A stretch of 39,503 nt of DNA from Pseudonocardiales bacterium (GCA_030840445.1 JAVEEN010000191.1:1-39503); one strand, 5' to 3'; counted from the first letter of the stretch, positions 15,085-24,022 are shown. The notes: generated by a model not told the origin, from the sequence alone. A program made the numbers and translations.

Positions 15085-17193
15085 GTGTCCGACCTGACCA
15101 GCGCCGCCGTCACATCGTCTCACCGCAGCGACAGTGTCGGGGATGGCGACACAGTACCGGTCCCGACCGCCAGTCGTGCTGACTCAGATCGACGCAACCA
15201 CGACCGCGCCGTCACCCTTGGCGAGCTGCTCCTGTTGGCCGCGGCCACGGTCGTCGGACTCGTGGCGCTGGTGTCGCTGGCCGCGGCGCATCTGCACCAC
15301 CACACGCCGCTGGTCGTGTCGGCCGGTTCGGTCGTCGTGGTGCTGGCAGCCGGGCTGGTCGTATTCCGCTGGGACCGCCCGGCGATCCGGCTGGATCTGA
15401 CCGGGCTGATCCCCATTCTGGTCGGTCTCGGATTCGCCGCCGTCATGATGTTTCCCGGCTTCCAATATGCAACGGGTGACCGTGATCCAGGGGCCTACGT
15501 TGAGACCGCAGTCGCCATTCAGCACTACCACTCCGTAGAGTTCCCCGACGATCTGGTGCAGGCCGGGCTGCCCGGCGGTGTCTCGCCTGGTGCTGAATGG
15601 CCAGCTATTTGGGACAAACCTGGGCATCCGGGCATCATCCTTCCGCAGTTCTACCACCTGTGGCCCGCCCTGCTGGCGACGGCCAAGGACGCCGGCGGCT
15701 TCACCGGTCTGTTCAACACCGGCCCCCTCCTCGGTGTCATTGCCGTGGGGTTGGCGGTAGCGGTCGCGCGCCGGCTGGCGGGGTGGCCGGCCGCCTGGGC
15801 CGCGGCTGTCCTGTTGTCGTCCAACATGCTCGAGGTATGGCAGGCCAAGTACCCCACAGCGGAAATCTTCGGCCAGCTGCTGTTCGTCGGGGCGTTGCTC
15901 GGCGTAGTGCTGGCCATCCGCACCGGCTGGAAGGGCGCGGCCGCCGCGGCAGGAGTGTTGGTCGGCCTCGGTTATCTCGAGCGTGCCGACGGCATCATCG
16001 TCGTGTTGATGGCGTGGGCCTTTCTCGCGGCGCTCGTCGCGATACGAAGGTTCGACGCCCGGGCAGCCTGCTTCGGTGGCGGCTTGCTGGCCGTGTTGCC
16101 CTACGGCTTCTACCAGGCCTACGTCGTGGCGCGGGCGTACACCCTGGCCAATGCGGTCCCGAGCTTCGCCAAAGTCCTCGCCGCGATGCTCGCCCTGGCG
16201 CTGGTGGGACTCGCGCTGGCCTGGCAACGCACCTTGGCCGCCCGGGTGGTGTCCCTGGCCGACAATGGTCGTCGGCGGTTGCTGCTCGGTCTGGCGTTCG
16301 TCGGAATCTGTGGTCTGCTCGGCCTGATCGGTGGCCTGCGTCCGAAGCTCTTCGGCCGGGATTACTTCATGTACGCCGGCAAGTCCATTCGTTCCTACGA
16401 CGAGATCTCGCTCATCCGGCTGAGCTGGTTCTTCTCGCTGCCTGGCCTTTTCCTGATGTTCGCCGGTGTGATGTTCGTGGCTTTGCGGACCTGGCGTTTC
16501 GACCGCTGGGTAGTGGCGATTCCTACCGTCGCACTATTGGTCCTCTACTGCTATCACGCCAAGAATTCCGCCTACATGATGTGGTCCACGCGCCGCTTCG
16601 TTACGACGGTGGTTCCCGGGATGGTGCTGCTGATGGGGTGCGGCGCCGCCCTGATCGTGTACTGCATCCGCCGCTACCTCCCGAGATTGCCGCAGCTCGT
16701 TGCCGTCGCCGTCATCGGGGTGCTGCTGGCCGGCCTCACAGTCTTCAACCTCAGGGAATCCGTGCCGCTGCGCAACCATAACGAGAACGGTGGTTCGATC
16801 GAAGTCGAGCAGGCCATAGCCCGGCTGGCGGGCGACCAAAAGGGCGTTTTTCTATGGGAGCGATCGGCTTACTGCTGCAACGCGCCGTACCAGCTGTTCG
16901 GCGGTCCGCTGTTCACCATCCTCGACCAGTCGAGTGCTGTGGTGCCGGCTACCGCGAGTGCGGTTCCGGGTGCTCTGAAAACCTATGTGGACCACTTCGC
17001 CGGTACCGGACGTCCGGTCTTCTACGTGGCCGACAAGAAGCACACCCCCCCGGTGATCGCCGGTGTCACGGCGACCAAGGCACTGCAACTGGTTGGCAGC
17101 CTGCCGCATTGGGAGGAGACGTTTGTCTCCCGGCCGAAGAAGACCAAGGATTACCCCTACGACATGACGGTGTACCGACTGACCAAGAGCTGA
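15085..17193 (+). CDS. Multi-pass membrane protein, probable GT-C type glycosyltransferase
   Basis: This protein of about 702 residues has a hydrophilic N-terminus, about 11-13 membrane segments and a soluble C-terminal region of about 130 residues. Between the early membrane segments is a loop with TGDRDPGAYVETAVAIQ, an acidic motif in the position where GT-C enzymes (polyprenyl-phosphate-sugar users such as the PMT and ArnT groups) carry their catalytic acid. Such enzymes act on the outer membrane face. The polyprenol-phosphate GT2 at 20022 could supply the donor. A TTG at 15076 is an alternative start; GTG 15085 fits a leaderless mRNA. Membership in GT-C is inferred from topology and the acidic loop. 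Confidence 0.7.
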   Translation: MSDLTSAAVTSSHRSDSVGDGDTVPVPTASRADSDRRNHDRAVTLGELLLLAAATVVGLVALVSLAAAHLHHHTPLVVSAGSVVVVLAAGLVVFRWDRPAIRLDLTGLIPILVGLGFAAVMMFPGFQYATGDRDPGAYVETAVAIQHYHSVEFPDDLVQAGLPGGVSPGAEWPAIWDKPGHPGIILPQFYHLWPALLATAKDAGGFTGLFNTGPLLGVIAVGLAVAVARRLAGWPAAWAAAVLLSSNMLEVWQAKYPTAEIFGQLLFVGALLGVVLAIRTGWKGAAAAAGVLVGLGYLERADGIIVVLMAWAFLAALVAIRRFDARAACFGGGLLAVLPYGFYQAYVVARAYTLANAVPSFAKVLAAMLALALVGLALAWQRTLAARVVSLADNGRRRLLLGLAFVGICGLLGLIGGLRPKLFGRDYFMYAGKSIRSYDEISLIRLSWFFSLPGLFLMFAGVMFVALRTWRFDRWVVAIPTVALLVLYCYHAKNSAYMMWSTRRFVTTVVPGMVLLMGCGAALIVYCIRRYLPRLPQLVAVAVIGVLLAGLTVFNLRESVPLRNHNENGGSIEVEQAIARLAGDQKGVFLWERSAYCCNAPYQLFGGPLFTILDQSSAVVPATASAVPGALKTYVDHFAGTGRPVFYVADKKHTPPVIAGVTATKALQLVGSLPHWEETFVSRPKKTKDYPYDMTVYRLTKS

Positions 17194-17209
17194 CGCGGCT
17201 CGACGCGTC
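17192..17209 (+). terminator. Weak hairpin after the GT-C-like gene
   Basis: GACGCG (17192-17197) and CGCGTC (17204-17209) form a 6-bp GC-rich stem around a 6-nt loop at the stop codon. There is no U-tract, so termination is uncertain. Confidence 0.3.
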
Positions 17210-17261
17210 CGGCACTGTCGTGAGTGGTGGTTCTCAGTTCGACTAATGGGACTGGTGTGAC

Positions 17262-17267
17262 TAGCAT
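17262..17267 (+). promoter_or_regulatory. Possible -10 box of the SpoIID-domain gene
   Basis: TAGCAT lies about 41 nt before the ATG at 17309, giving a leader of about 35 nt that includes the AGGAG ribosome-binding site at 17296-17300. A weak TTCGAC lies 18 bp upstream. Confidence 0.35.
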
Positions 17268-17308
17268 TTCGGCCAGCGCCACTCTGTCGGCGGTCAGGAG
17301 ACCTACCC

Positions 17309-19912
17309 ATGAAGTCGTCAACGCGTGCCCGCGCGCTCGGCGCGGTGGCCACGGCCGGAATCCTGGTGACGGGCTTACTGACGGCGACCACCTGGTCAGC
17401 TCATGAGGCCGGGGCTGAGGTCATCACGCCCACCACTTCCGGGGTGTGGACCGTGGCCGGCCACGGTTTCGGCCACGGCCACGGCCTGAGCCAGTACGGA
17501 GCCCGCGGCGCCGCTCGCCCGGCCGCTGGGCGTAAGGGCTTGACCGCGGCGCAGATTATCGCTTTCTACTACCCGGGGACGGTCCTCAAGACGCTCACGC
17601 AGCCGAGCATCCGGGTTCGGATCGGTGCCGACGGCGGCGCCACCACCGTCGCAGTGCCGGCCGGGCAGAGGATCACGCTGAGTTGGACCGGCGGGAAGCT
17701 TTCGACCACTTCGGCCGGAGCATCGAGGCTGCGGCTGGTGCCGAGCGGCACCGCCGGAAGGCTGCAGGCGCAGTACTTCAAGACGAGCTGGGTCAACTGG
17801 GGCCCGACGTTACCGGCCATCGCCAATTTCGCGTCCTCAGCGGGCTCGCTGCGGCTGCTGCAACCGTCGGGCTCCACCGAGCTGCGCGGGTCCGTGGGCG
17901 CGGTTCTCGATGCGAGTCTCGGGCGGATCACCGTGAACCGGCTGCCGCTGGATGCCTATGTGCAAGGCGTGGTGCCACGCGAGATGCCGGCGTCCTGGGA
18001 GGCAGCCGCGGTTCAGGCGCAGGCCATCGCCGCACGTAGCTACGCGCGCTACGCCGTCGAGCACAACAGTGGCGCCAGCTTCGATATCTGCGATTCCAGC
18101 AACTGTCAGGTGTACGGCGGCGAAGCCCATTACAACACCTCCGGCTCGCTCCTGTACGGCGAGGTGACGGCCTCCAACCAGGCCGTGGCGGCCACTGCGA
18201 ACCAGGTTTCGACATATCAGGGTGCGACGATCTTCGCGCAGTTCTCCTCCAGCGACGGTGGCTGGACTTCCGGCGGCGGCAAACCGTATCTGCCGGCCAA
18301 GGCCGATCCGTACGCCGCCAACGCCGGCGACCCGAACCTGAACTGGACCGAGCAGGTCAAGGTGTCCGATGTCGCGGCCCGGTACGGGCTGGCTCACCTC
18401 AGCCAGATCTCCATCACCGGACGCGACGGACATGGCGAGTGGGGTGGGCGGGTGCTGTCGGCGACCGTCTCCGGAACCAACTCGGCCGGGCACCCGGTAT
18501 CGATCCCGACCTCCGGCTCCGCGCTGGCTTCGGCGATGGGGCTTCGCCACGAGTGGTTCCACGTCACCGCGGTGCCTCCTGCCGCGCCGGCCTCGGTTAC
18601 GGCTTCCTCTAGGGACGCCGCGGCCCTGGTTTCCTGGACACCACCGGCCAGCAGCGGCTCGGACGCGATCACCGGATATTCGGTGACCGTGGCCAATGTG
18701 CAGCGCGTCGTGGTCGGCGCGGGCAGCCGATCGGCCTGGGTCGGCGGCTTGCACAATGGCGGCAGGTTCGTGGCATCGGTTCGTGCGATCAGTTCCGTCG
18801 GCGAAGGCCCGCCGGCCGATGTGACCCTCAGCCCGATCGCAGCTCCCCAGGACGTCCGGGCGGTTCCAGCCCTGCGCATCTATGACTCTCGCCCCAGCAA
18901 GGTTCCGGCGACCGCGACGAGTCCATTGAACTTCGGCGTCGGCGGGCACGGCTCCATCCCGATCGGCGCGAGCGCGGTTCAGCTCGCGGTCACCATCGTG
19001 GCACCGACAGCGTCGGGCACCCTGCGGGTCTACAACGACGGTTCGGCCACGCCGGCGGCCACCGCGATCGCCTACCGGGCCGGCCGGACCATTACCGCAA
19101 CGGTGTCCGTTCCCCTCACCACGAGCGGGCGGGTGGTGTTCCGGCCTACCGCCGGTGCGATGCACCTCGTGCTGGATCAGCTGTCCTACTCGACCCCCAC
19201 CGCGTCCCGGCTGACGGCCAGGGCGCCGGGCCTGCTGCTCGACTCGGCCAGAATCGGGGTCGGCGCGGGCCGCACGCTGTCGGTCGGTAGTGCGGTTCCG
19301 GCCCAGGCCACGGCCGTGGTGCTCCAGATTCTCGGCGCGAGTTCGGCCGGCTCGGGCTGGGTCCGCGTCTGGCAGCAAGGCACCGCACCGCTGGTCAGCC
19401 AGCTGTCGATCCCGCCGGGATCCAGGAGCAGCAACACGGTCATCGTGCCCCTGGCGGCTAACAAGACCGTTCGAATCGCTGCCAGCGCCACCACGATCGG
19501 CGGTCAGGTCAGCCTCGTCGGATTCCTGGCACCCTCGGGCACCGGGCGCTTCGAGGTGGTCCCGATCACCGGCACCGCCGACACCCGCGCCCGGGTGGGT
19601 GCTGATCTCAGCGTCTCCCGGACGGCCACCGTGCTCAAGCTCGCCGGTAAACCGCAGTTGCCGGCGTCGGCCTTCAGCGCCGTCCTGTTGCACCTGACCG
19701 TGTCCAACGTCAGCGGTGCCGGCCAATTGCGCGTCTACGCCGACGGTGCCGCCGTGCCGCGCGCCGTGACGGCGCCGCTCAGCAAGGGCCTGGGTGATTC
19801 CACGACGGTGTTGGTTCCGGTCAGTTCCGCCGGTTCAGTGCGGTTGGTGACCGACGGAGCTACGGCAAAGGTTGCGGTGGACATCGCCGGTTACGTGACG
19901 GCGGGCCCCTGA
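17309..19912 (+). CDS. Secreted SpoIID/LytB-domain protein with Fn3-like and three GY-type repeat domains
   Basis: The 867-residue protein has a Sec signal peptide (basic start, then a hydrophobic stretch to about residue 28, cleavage near AGAEV). GHGFGHGHGLSQYGARGAA (51-69) and the core VVPREMPASWEAAAVQAQAIAARSYA (221-246) mark a SpoIID/LytB domain; E225 lies where SpoIID, a lytic transglycosylase for stripped glycan strands, has its catalytic acid. Two cysteines (261, 266) may form a disulfide. A fibronectin III-like segment follows (about 425-510), then three repeats of about 110 residues. It is probably a wall-remodelling or wall-bound surface protein. AGGAG 8 nt before the ATG supports the start. 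Confidence 0.85.
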   Translation: MKSSTRARALGAVATAGILVTGLLTATTWSAHEAGAEVITPTTSGVWTVAGHGFGHGHGLSQYGARGAARPAAGRKGLTAAQIIAFYYPGTVLKTLTQPSIRVRIGADGGATTVAVPAGQRITLSWTGGKLSTTSAGASRLRLVPSGTAGRLQAQYFKTSWVNWGPTLPAIANFASSAGSLRLLQPSGSTELRGSVGAVLDASLGRITVNRLPLDAYVQGVVPREMPASWEAAAVQAQAIAARSYARYAVEHNSGASFDICDSSNCQVYGGEAHYNTSGSLLYGEVTASNQAVAATANQVSTYQGATIFAQFSSSDGGWTSGGGKPYLPAKADPYAANAGDPNLNWTEQVKVSDVAARYGLAHLSQISITGRDGHGEWGGRVLSATVSGTNSAGHPVSIPTSGSALASAMGLRHEWFHVTAVPPAAPASVTASSRDAAALVSWTPPASSGSDAITGYSVTVANVQRVVVGAGSRSAWVGGLHNGGRFVASVRAISSVGEGPPADVTLSPIAAPQDVRAVPALRIYDSRPSKVPATATSPLNFGVGGHGSIPIGASAVQLAVTIVAPTASGTLRVYNDGSATPAATAIAYRAGRTITATVSVPLTTSGRVVFRPTAGAMHLVLDQLSYSTPTASRLTARAPGLLLDSARIGVGAGRTLSVGSAVPAQATAVVLQILGASSAGSGWVRVWQQGTAPLVSQLSIPPGSRSSNTVIVPLAANKTVRIAASATTIGGQVSLVGFLAPSGTGRFEVVPITGTADTRARVGADLSVSRTATVLKLAGKPQLPASAFSAVLLHLTVSNVSGAGQLRVYADGAAVPRAVTAPLSKGLGDSTTVLVPVSSAGSVRLVTDGATAKVAVDIAGYVTAGP
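18869..19897 (+). repeat. Three tandem surface-domain repeats within the SpoIID protein
   Basis: Residues about 521-630, 641-742 and 751-863 share one pattern: a start like RIYDSR, LLDSAR or TADTRA; then a P-x-x-A-x-A-V strand (IGASAVQLAV, AQATAVVLQI, ASAFSAVLLH); a G-x-L/V-R-V-Y/W strand; T/N-x-x-V-x-V-P-L; and a closing strand ending in LDQLSY, VGFL or VDIAGYV. The repeats are divergent, so the duplication is old. Similar domains are common on actinobacterial surface proteins. Confidence 0.65.
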
Positions 19913-19997
19913 TTGACACGGACCACAAGCCGGTTCACGGTATTCTGACGGGAGCGGGCCAGCGGTCCGGACCCGAGGACACCTCCAGAAACTCGGG
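19913..19997 (+). promoter_or_regulatory. Promoter and leader region of the polyprenol GT2 gene
   Basis: TTGACA (19913-19918) overlaps the end of the preceding gene and TATTCT lies at 19941-19946, but the 22-bp spacer is longer than usual. Downstream are a perfect 10-bp palindrome GGTCCGGACC (19964-19973) and a hairpin CCCGAG/CTCGGG (19972-19977, 19992-19997; 14-nt loop), before the GAGG ribosome-binding site at 20012-20015. A structured leader is possible. Confidence 0.35.
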
Positions 19998-20021
19998 CTG
20001 CTCTCACGAACGAGGTCTTTG

Positions 20022-21011
20022 GTGCGTCTTGTAGTTCAGGTTCCCTGCCTCAACGAAGAGGAAACTCTGCCGATGGTGCTGGAGTCGATTCCGAAGCAGA
20101 TCCCAGGAATCGACGAGATCATCGTCCTGATCATCGACGACGGATCCACCGATCGCACCGTCGAGGTCGCCAAGCAGCACGGTGTCACCCATTTTGTCCG
20201 GCACGCCCGTAACCGCGGCCTGGGCCGGTCTTTCCACGACGGAGTACAGCGAGCCCTGGAGTTGGGTGCCGACATCGTCGTGAACACCGACGGCGACAAT
20301 CAATATCCCCAGGAGCGGATCACCGACCTGGTTCAGCCGATCATCCGCGGCGAGGCGGACATCGTCATCGCCGACCGCCAGGTGCACCTGGTCGAACACT
20401 TCTCCAAGCCCAAGGTTGCCCTGCAGAAGTTCGGCAGCCACATCGTGAACAAGGCCGCGGGGACTGATCTGCCTGATGCCGCGAGCGGTTTCCGCGCGTA
20501 CTCGCGCGAGAGCGTCATGCTGCTCAACACGATCACCCGCTTCAGCTACTGCATGGAAACGATCATCCAGGCCGGCAACAAGAAATTGAAGATCGCCAGC
20601 CTGCCTATCCTGACCAATCCGAAGACCCGCGAGTCGCGGTTGTTCAAGTCGACGTATCAACACGTCTTCAAGTCCGCGGGCGCCATCATCCGCGCCTACA
20701 TCATGTACAAGCCATACGTCATCTTCAGCACCCTGGCGTTGTTCTTCGGGGTGCTGGGGCTGCTGCCGTTCGTCCGGTTCCTGATCTTGCAACTCACCCA
20801 GGATCAGCCCGGCAGCCACCTGCAATCACTGCTGGTGGGCGCCATCCTGCTGCTCATGTCCTTCCTGAGCGTGATCATCGGCATCATCTCCGACCTGATC
20901 CGAACCAATCGGATGCTCATCGAGGACACCCTCGAGCACACCAAGAAGATGCGGTTCGGATCCGGCGAGGACCTGCTCTCGCCCGCGGAGTTGACGGTAG
21001 GCGTCGGCTGA
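20022..21011 (+). CDS. Polyprenyl-phosphate glycosyltransferase (family 2, DPM1/ArnC-like) with C-terminal membrane segments
   Basis: The 329-residue protein begins with a GT2 domain: VVQVPCLNEEETLPMVL, IDDGSTDRTVEVA and the DxD-type NTDGDNQYP. DLPDAASGFRAYSRES is the usual dolichyl/polyprenyl-phosphate sugar synthase signature. Two membrane segments follow near residues 230-290 (STLALFFGVLGLLPFVRFLI and LLVGAILLLMSFLSVIIGII). It probably makes a polyprenyl-phosphate sugar donor on the inner membrane face for GT-C enzymes such as the one at 15085. GTG 20022 was chosen because GAGG lies 6 nt upstream; TTG 20019 is the alternative. It heads the plus-strand group that continues to 23828. Confidence 0.85.
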   Translation: MRLVVQVPCLNEEETLPMVLESIPKQIPGIDEIIVLIIDDGSTDRTVEVAKQHGVTHFVRHARNRGLGRSFHDGVQRALELGADIVVNTDGDNQYPQERITDLVQPIIRGEADIVIADRQVHLVEHFSKPKVALQKFGSHIVNKAAGTDLPDAASGFRAYSRESVMLLNTITRFSYCMETIIQAGNKKLKIASLPILTNPKTRESRLFKSTYQHVFKSAGAIIRAYIMYKPYVIFSTLALFFGVLGLLPFVRFLILQLTQDQPGSHLQSLLVGAILLLMSFLSVIIGIISDLIRTNRMLIEDTLEHTKKMRFGSGEDLLSPAELTVGVG

Positions 21012-21040
21012 CGCAGGTTGCCCGTACCCGGGGCGGGGCG

Positions 21041-21940
21041 TTGCGCCCGCTGCTGCGCGTGGGCGGGATCCTGATCGGGCTGCTGGCGATTAGCTTGTGC
21101 CTGCGCACCATCGCTGGTGAATGGCACGAGATCCGGCACGCCGTCGCGACGGCCGACCCGCTGCTGATGCTGCTCGGCCTGCTGGGCAGCGTGGTGGGTA
21201 TGAGTTTCCTGGCAGTGCTCTGGCGATCCGCGCTGATCGCCTTCGGGGAGCGGATCTCATTTCGGCACGCGCTGGCGTGGTATTTCGCCGGTGAGCTCGG
21301 CAAGTACCTGCCGGGTGGGGTCTGGCAGGTCGTCGGGCGCGGTGAGTTGGCGGTTCGCGGTGGCGTTCGCCGATCGGTGGGCTACGCCAGCACGCTGGTC
21401 TCCATGGTGGTCATGTGCATCGCGGCCGCTGTGGTCTGCGGTGTCCTCGCGCCGTTGCTGGCCATGGACGGCAATGGCTTCGGCTGGGAGATACTGCTGT
21501 TGTTGCTGATCCCGCTGGGCGTTGTGGCAGTCCATCCCCGGGTATTCGGGCGGGTCCTCGGCCTCGTCGAACGGTTGTCCAAGGGCCGGTTGAAGTTGGA
21601 TCCGCCGCCCTGGCCGGTGATGCTGCGACTGATCATCACCGGTACCCCCACCTGGTTCCTGGTGGGCGGGGCTTCGGTGGCGGTCACGGCGGCTCTGGGC
21701 TACGACCAGAATCCCGCCCGGATCGCCTTCGCAGCCGTCACGGCCTGGATCGTGGGATTCCTGGCCATCCCAGTCCCTGCCGGTGCCGGTATTCGTGAAC
21801 TGGTCTTCGTCGCCGTATGCGGGCTCGCCGCCGGCCCGGCGACCGCGGTGGCGGCGCTGGCCCGGATCCTCTTGCTGATCACCGACGCCGCAGGCGGCGC
21901 GGCCGGGCTGTCGGCGTCGCGCTCCAGGCCATCCGGTTAG
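21041..21940 (+). CDS. Lysylphosphatidylglycerol synthase TM-region/UPF0104-like membrane protein
   Basis: This hydrophobic protein of about 299 residues has some 7-8 membrane segments, with the family-like ALAWYFAGELGKYLPGGVWQVVGRGELA in an early loop and the late FLAIPVPAGAGIRELVFVAV segment. Such proteins share the membrane half of MprF and occur in polysaccharide clusters next to polyprenol-phosphate GT2 genes. A role in flipping a lipid-linked sugar has been proposed for some of them. No catalytic domain is fused. The start is uncertain: TTG 21041 gives the full first segment and GTG 21059 is the alternative. It follows the GT2 by 29 bp and is probably co-transcribed. Confidence 0.7.
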   Translation: MRPLLRVGGILIGLLAISLCLRTIAGEWHEIRHAVATADPLLMLLGLLGSVVGMSFLAVLWRSALIAFGERISFRHALAWYFAGELGKYLPGGVWQVVGRGELAVRGGVRRSVGYASTLVSMVVMCIAAAVVCGVLAPLLAMDGNGFGWEILLLLLIPLGVVAVHPRVFGRVLGLVERLSKGRLKLDPPPWPVMLRLIITGTPTWFLVGGASVAVTAALGYDQNPARIAFAAVTAWIVGFLAIPVPAGAGIRELVFVAVCGLAAGPATAVAALARILLLITDAAGGAAGLSASRSRPSG

Positions 21941-21943
21941 ACT
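21938..21943 (+). promoter_or_regulatory. Possible internal -10 box
   Basis: TAGACT, a common actinobacterial -10 form, overlaps the stop codon of the UPF0104-like gene 52 bp before the next ATG. No clear -35 box is present. Confidence 0.25.
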
Positions 21944-21994
21944 GCTCCGGACGCCGCGACCTGTGGGGGGCCGGGCCGGAACAAGAGGTGGTTG

Positions 21995-22714
21995 ATGGCG
22001 GCCGATCTGCTGGCCCGAGCCAAGGGCGTTTACGCCAGAACAGCTCGGCACACCGGGACGCTGCTGTCGCGCGTCGGGGTAGTAGGTAGCGAGGCGCCGG
22101 ATCGAGATCACCGCGTCAAGCACTGGATGTACAGCCTGAGCAAGGTGCATGATTCGCTGGCGATCGCCCAGCTCGGCGTCCCGTGGTGGACCTACCGTTC
22201 CATCGACGTCATCGAGGCCTGGCTGTCCGCCCGGCCGCGCCCGATCCGGGTCTTCGAGTGGGGCTCGGGTGCGAGCACCTCGTGGCTGGCCTCGCGAGCC
22301 GACGAGATCCACTCGGTGGAACATCACCGTGGCTTCGGCGAGATGATCGGTCGCGAGCTGGCCAAGTACCCGAACGTGCACTTCCAGATCGTCGAGGCGG
22401 TCGAGTCCGCGACGCCGCAGGTGCCGTCACACAAGGAGGGCCACGCCGGCCTGGATTTCGCCGACTACGTGTCGAGCATCGATCAGGTGGGCGGCGACTT
22501 CGACCTGATCGTGATCGACGGCCGGGCCCGGGAGGCTTGCTTGACCGCGGCCCTGAAGCACCTCGCCGATGACGGGATCGTGGTGTTCGACAACACCCGC
22601 AGGCACCGGTATCAGGCGGCGATAGCCGCTTCAGGCGTCCATCAGCGGGCGCTGTCCGGCCTGACGCCGACGTTGCCGTACCCGGATCAGACGTCCATCC
22701 TCACCGCTCGCTGA
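21995..22714 (+). CDS. Class I SAM-dependent methyltransferase-like protein
   Basis: The 239-residue protein has a Rossmann methyltransferase core with a SAM-loop-like VFEWGSGASTSWLA (near 86-99), IHSVEHHRGF (second strand with an acidic end) and FDLIVIDGRAREACL (third region). FDNTRRHRY follows. The likely role is modification of a sugar or lipid in the polysaccharide pathway; the substrate cannot be deduced. ATG 21995 was chosen because AGAGG lies 6 nt upstream; TTG 21992 is in frame. The next gene starts 7 bp after the stop, so the two are co-transcribed. Confidence 0.65.
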   Translation: MAADLLARAKGVYARTARHTGTLLSRVGVVGSEAPDRDHRVKHWMYSLSKVHDSLAIAQLGVPWWTYRSIDVIEAWLSARPRPIRVFEWGSGASTSWLASRADEIHSVEHHRGFGEMIGRELAKYPNVHFQIVEAVESATPQVPSHKEGHAGLDFADYVSSIDQVGGDFDLIVIDGRAREACLTAALKHLADDGIVVFDNTRRHRYQAAIAASGVHQRALSGLTPTLPYPDQTSILTAR

Positions 22715-22721
22715 CGCGCAG

Positions 22722-23828
22722 ATGCGGGTGGCATTGCTGGGCGAGCAGCTGTTCGCCCCGGTGCCCGGCGGCACCGGCAGGTACTCCCGCGAACTCTGGC
22801 AGGCTCTGGTCCGCACGGCTGAGCCGGGTAATAACGTGCAGTTGTGGACGGCCTGGCACTCCCGAGCGGAGTTGACCGGGGGGGCCGCGCCCGGCGCCCG
22901 GCGGCTGCCCCTTCCGCGACGCGCCCTGACGGCGGCCTGGAAGTATGGCCTGCCGCCCGCGCCCCGGGGTGCTCAGCTGGTCCACGCGCCTACTCCCTTG
23001 GCGCCCCGGGTGCAGGTCCCGCTGGTCGTCACGATTCACGACACCGTCCCGTGGACGCATCCGGAGACGTTGAGCCGCCACGGCGCGCGGTGGCACATCC
23101 AGATGGCGGAGCGGGCGATCCGCCGAGGGGCGCACCTCACCGTTCCCACCCAGGCGGTGGCGGACTCGCTGAGCGCGGTGGGCCTGGACCTGCCACCCGG
23201 TCACGTTCACGTCCTCGGGGCCGGCGTGTCGGCGGCCCTTGCGGTGCCGCCGAGCGCCGCGGAGTCGGCGGAGGTCGTGCGGGAGCTCGACCTGCCCCCT
23301 CGCTTCGTCCTCTCGCTGGCAACCTTCGAGCCGCGCAAGGGCCTCGACATCCTGCTGGACGCGCTCGCGGAGCTGGGACCGCGGGCCCCGATCCTGGTGC
23401 TCGTGGGCCAGCCCGGTTGGGGCGGACTGGATCCAGAGGCAGAGGCTCGCCGCCGCAACCTGCCGGCCGACCGCGTCCGGGTGCTGCGGTCTTTGCCCGA
23501 CCGGCAGTTGGCAGTGGTCCTGCGTCGCGCCGAGCTGCTCGTCATGCCGTCCCGGGCCGAGGGGTTCGGTCTGCCCGTTCTCGAGGCGATGGCCGTGGGT
23601 ACACCGGTCATCTGCAGTGACGATCCCGCGTTATGCGAGGTGGCCGGCGGTGCCGCGCTGGTGGTGGCCCGGGGCGACAGCGGCGCGCTGGCAGGTGCCC
23701 TTTCCGAGCTCGGCGGCGATCCGGTGCGACGTCGCGGGCTAAGCCGGCTCGGGTTGGACCGAGCGGCCCATTTCAGCTGGGACGAGGTCAGCCGACGTGC
23801 CTGGCGGTTGTACGCGGCGTTGGTCTAA
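22722..23828 (+). CDS. Glycosyltransferase family 4
   Basis: This 368-residue GT-B enzyme starts with RVALLGEQLFAPVPGGTGRYSREL, followed by VHAPTPLAPRVQVPLVVTIHDTVPW. The donor half contains LATFEPRKGLDILLDAL and the E-x7-E motif in RAEGFGLPVLEAMAVGTPVI. It resembles the GT4 genes at 5827 and 24023 throughout, so the three are probably paralogues within one pathway. The short 7-bp gap to the preceding gene indicates co-transcription. The donor is unknown. Confidence 0.85.
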   Translation: MRVALLGEQLFAPVPGGTGRYSRELWQALVRTAEPGNNVQLWTAWHSRAELTGGAAPGARRLPLPRRALTAAWKYGLPPAPRGAQLVHAPTPLAPRVQVPLVVTIHDTVPWTHPETLSRHGARWHIQMAERAIRRGAHLTVPTQAVADSLSAVGLDLPPGHVHVLGAGVSAALAVPPSAAESAEVVRELDLPPRFVLSLATFEPRKGLDILLDALAELGPRAPILVLVGQPGWGGLDPEAEARRRNLPADRVRVLRSLPDRQLAVVLRRAELLVMPSRAEGFGLPVLEAMAVGTPVICSDDPALCEVAGGAALVVARGDSGALAGALSELGGDPVRRRGLSRLGLDRAAHFSWDEVSRRAWRLYAALV

Positions 23829-23980
23829 GCGGTCAAACAGCGACTTCTTGCTGGCGCTCTGCGGATTGCCCGGGTTCTTCCGGCGCCCAACCATGGTCGG
23901 CCACCAGTTCGTCGCCCGGCTAGAGTCCCATCACGACAGCACCGTCACCCACGACTGACACGCCGACGGCGCTACCCCGG

Positions 23981-23986
23981 TAAGGT
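23981..23986 (+). promoter_or_regulatory. Possible -10 box before the GT4-wbbL operon
   Basis: TAAGGT lies in the 194-bp gap 23829-24022, about 37 nt before the TTG start at 24023. CTGACA is 20 bp upstream, a slightly long spacer. The rest of the gap shows only the GGGAG ribosome-binding site. Confidence 0.35.
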
Positions 23987-24022
23987 TCAAGCTTCTGACG
24001 ATTCACCGGTTGGGAGTAGCTG

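Noticed and set aside
15184-16227. A 347-codon minus-strand open frame
   Set aside because: It is antisense to the GT-C-like membrane gene and has low-complexity Gln/Asp/His/Arg composition with no domain.
17837-19726. A 629-codon minus-strand open frame opposite the SpoIID gene
   Set aside because: Its composition (Arg/Gly/Asp-rich, no domain) is that of a shadow, and the plus-strand protein has a signal peptide, motifs and a ribosome-binding site.
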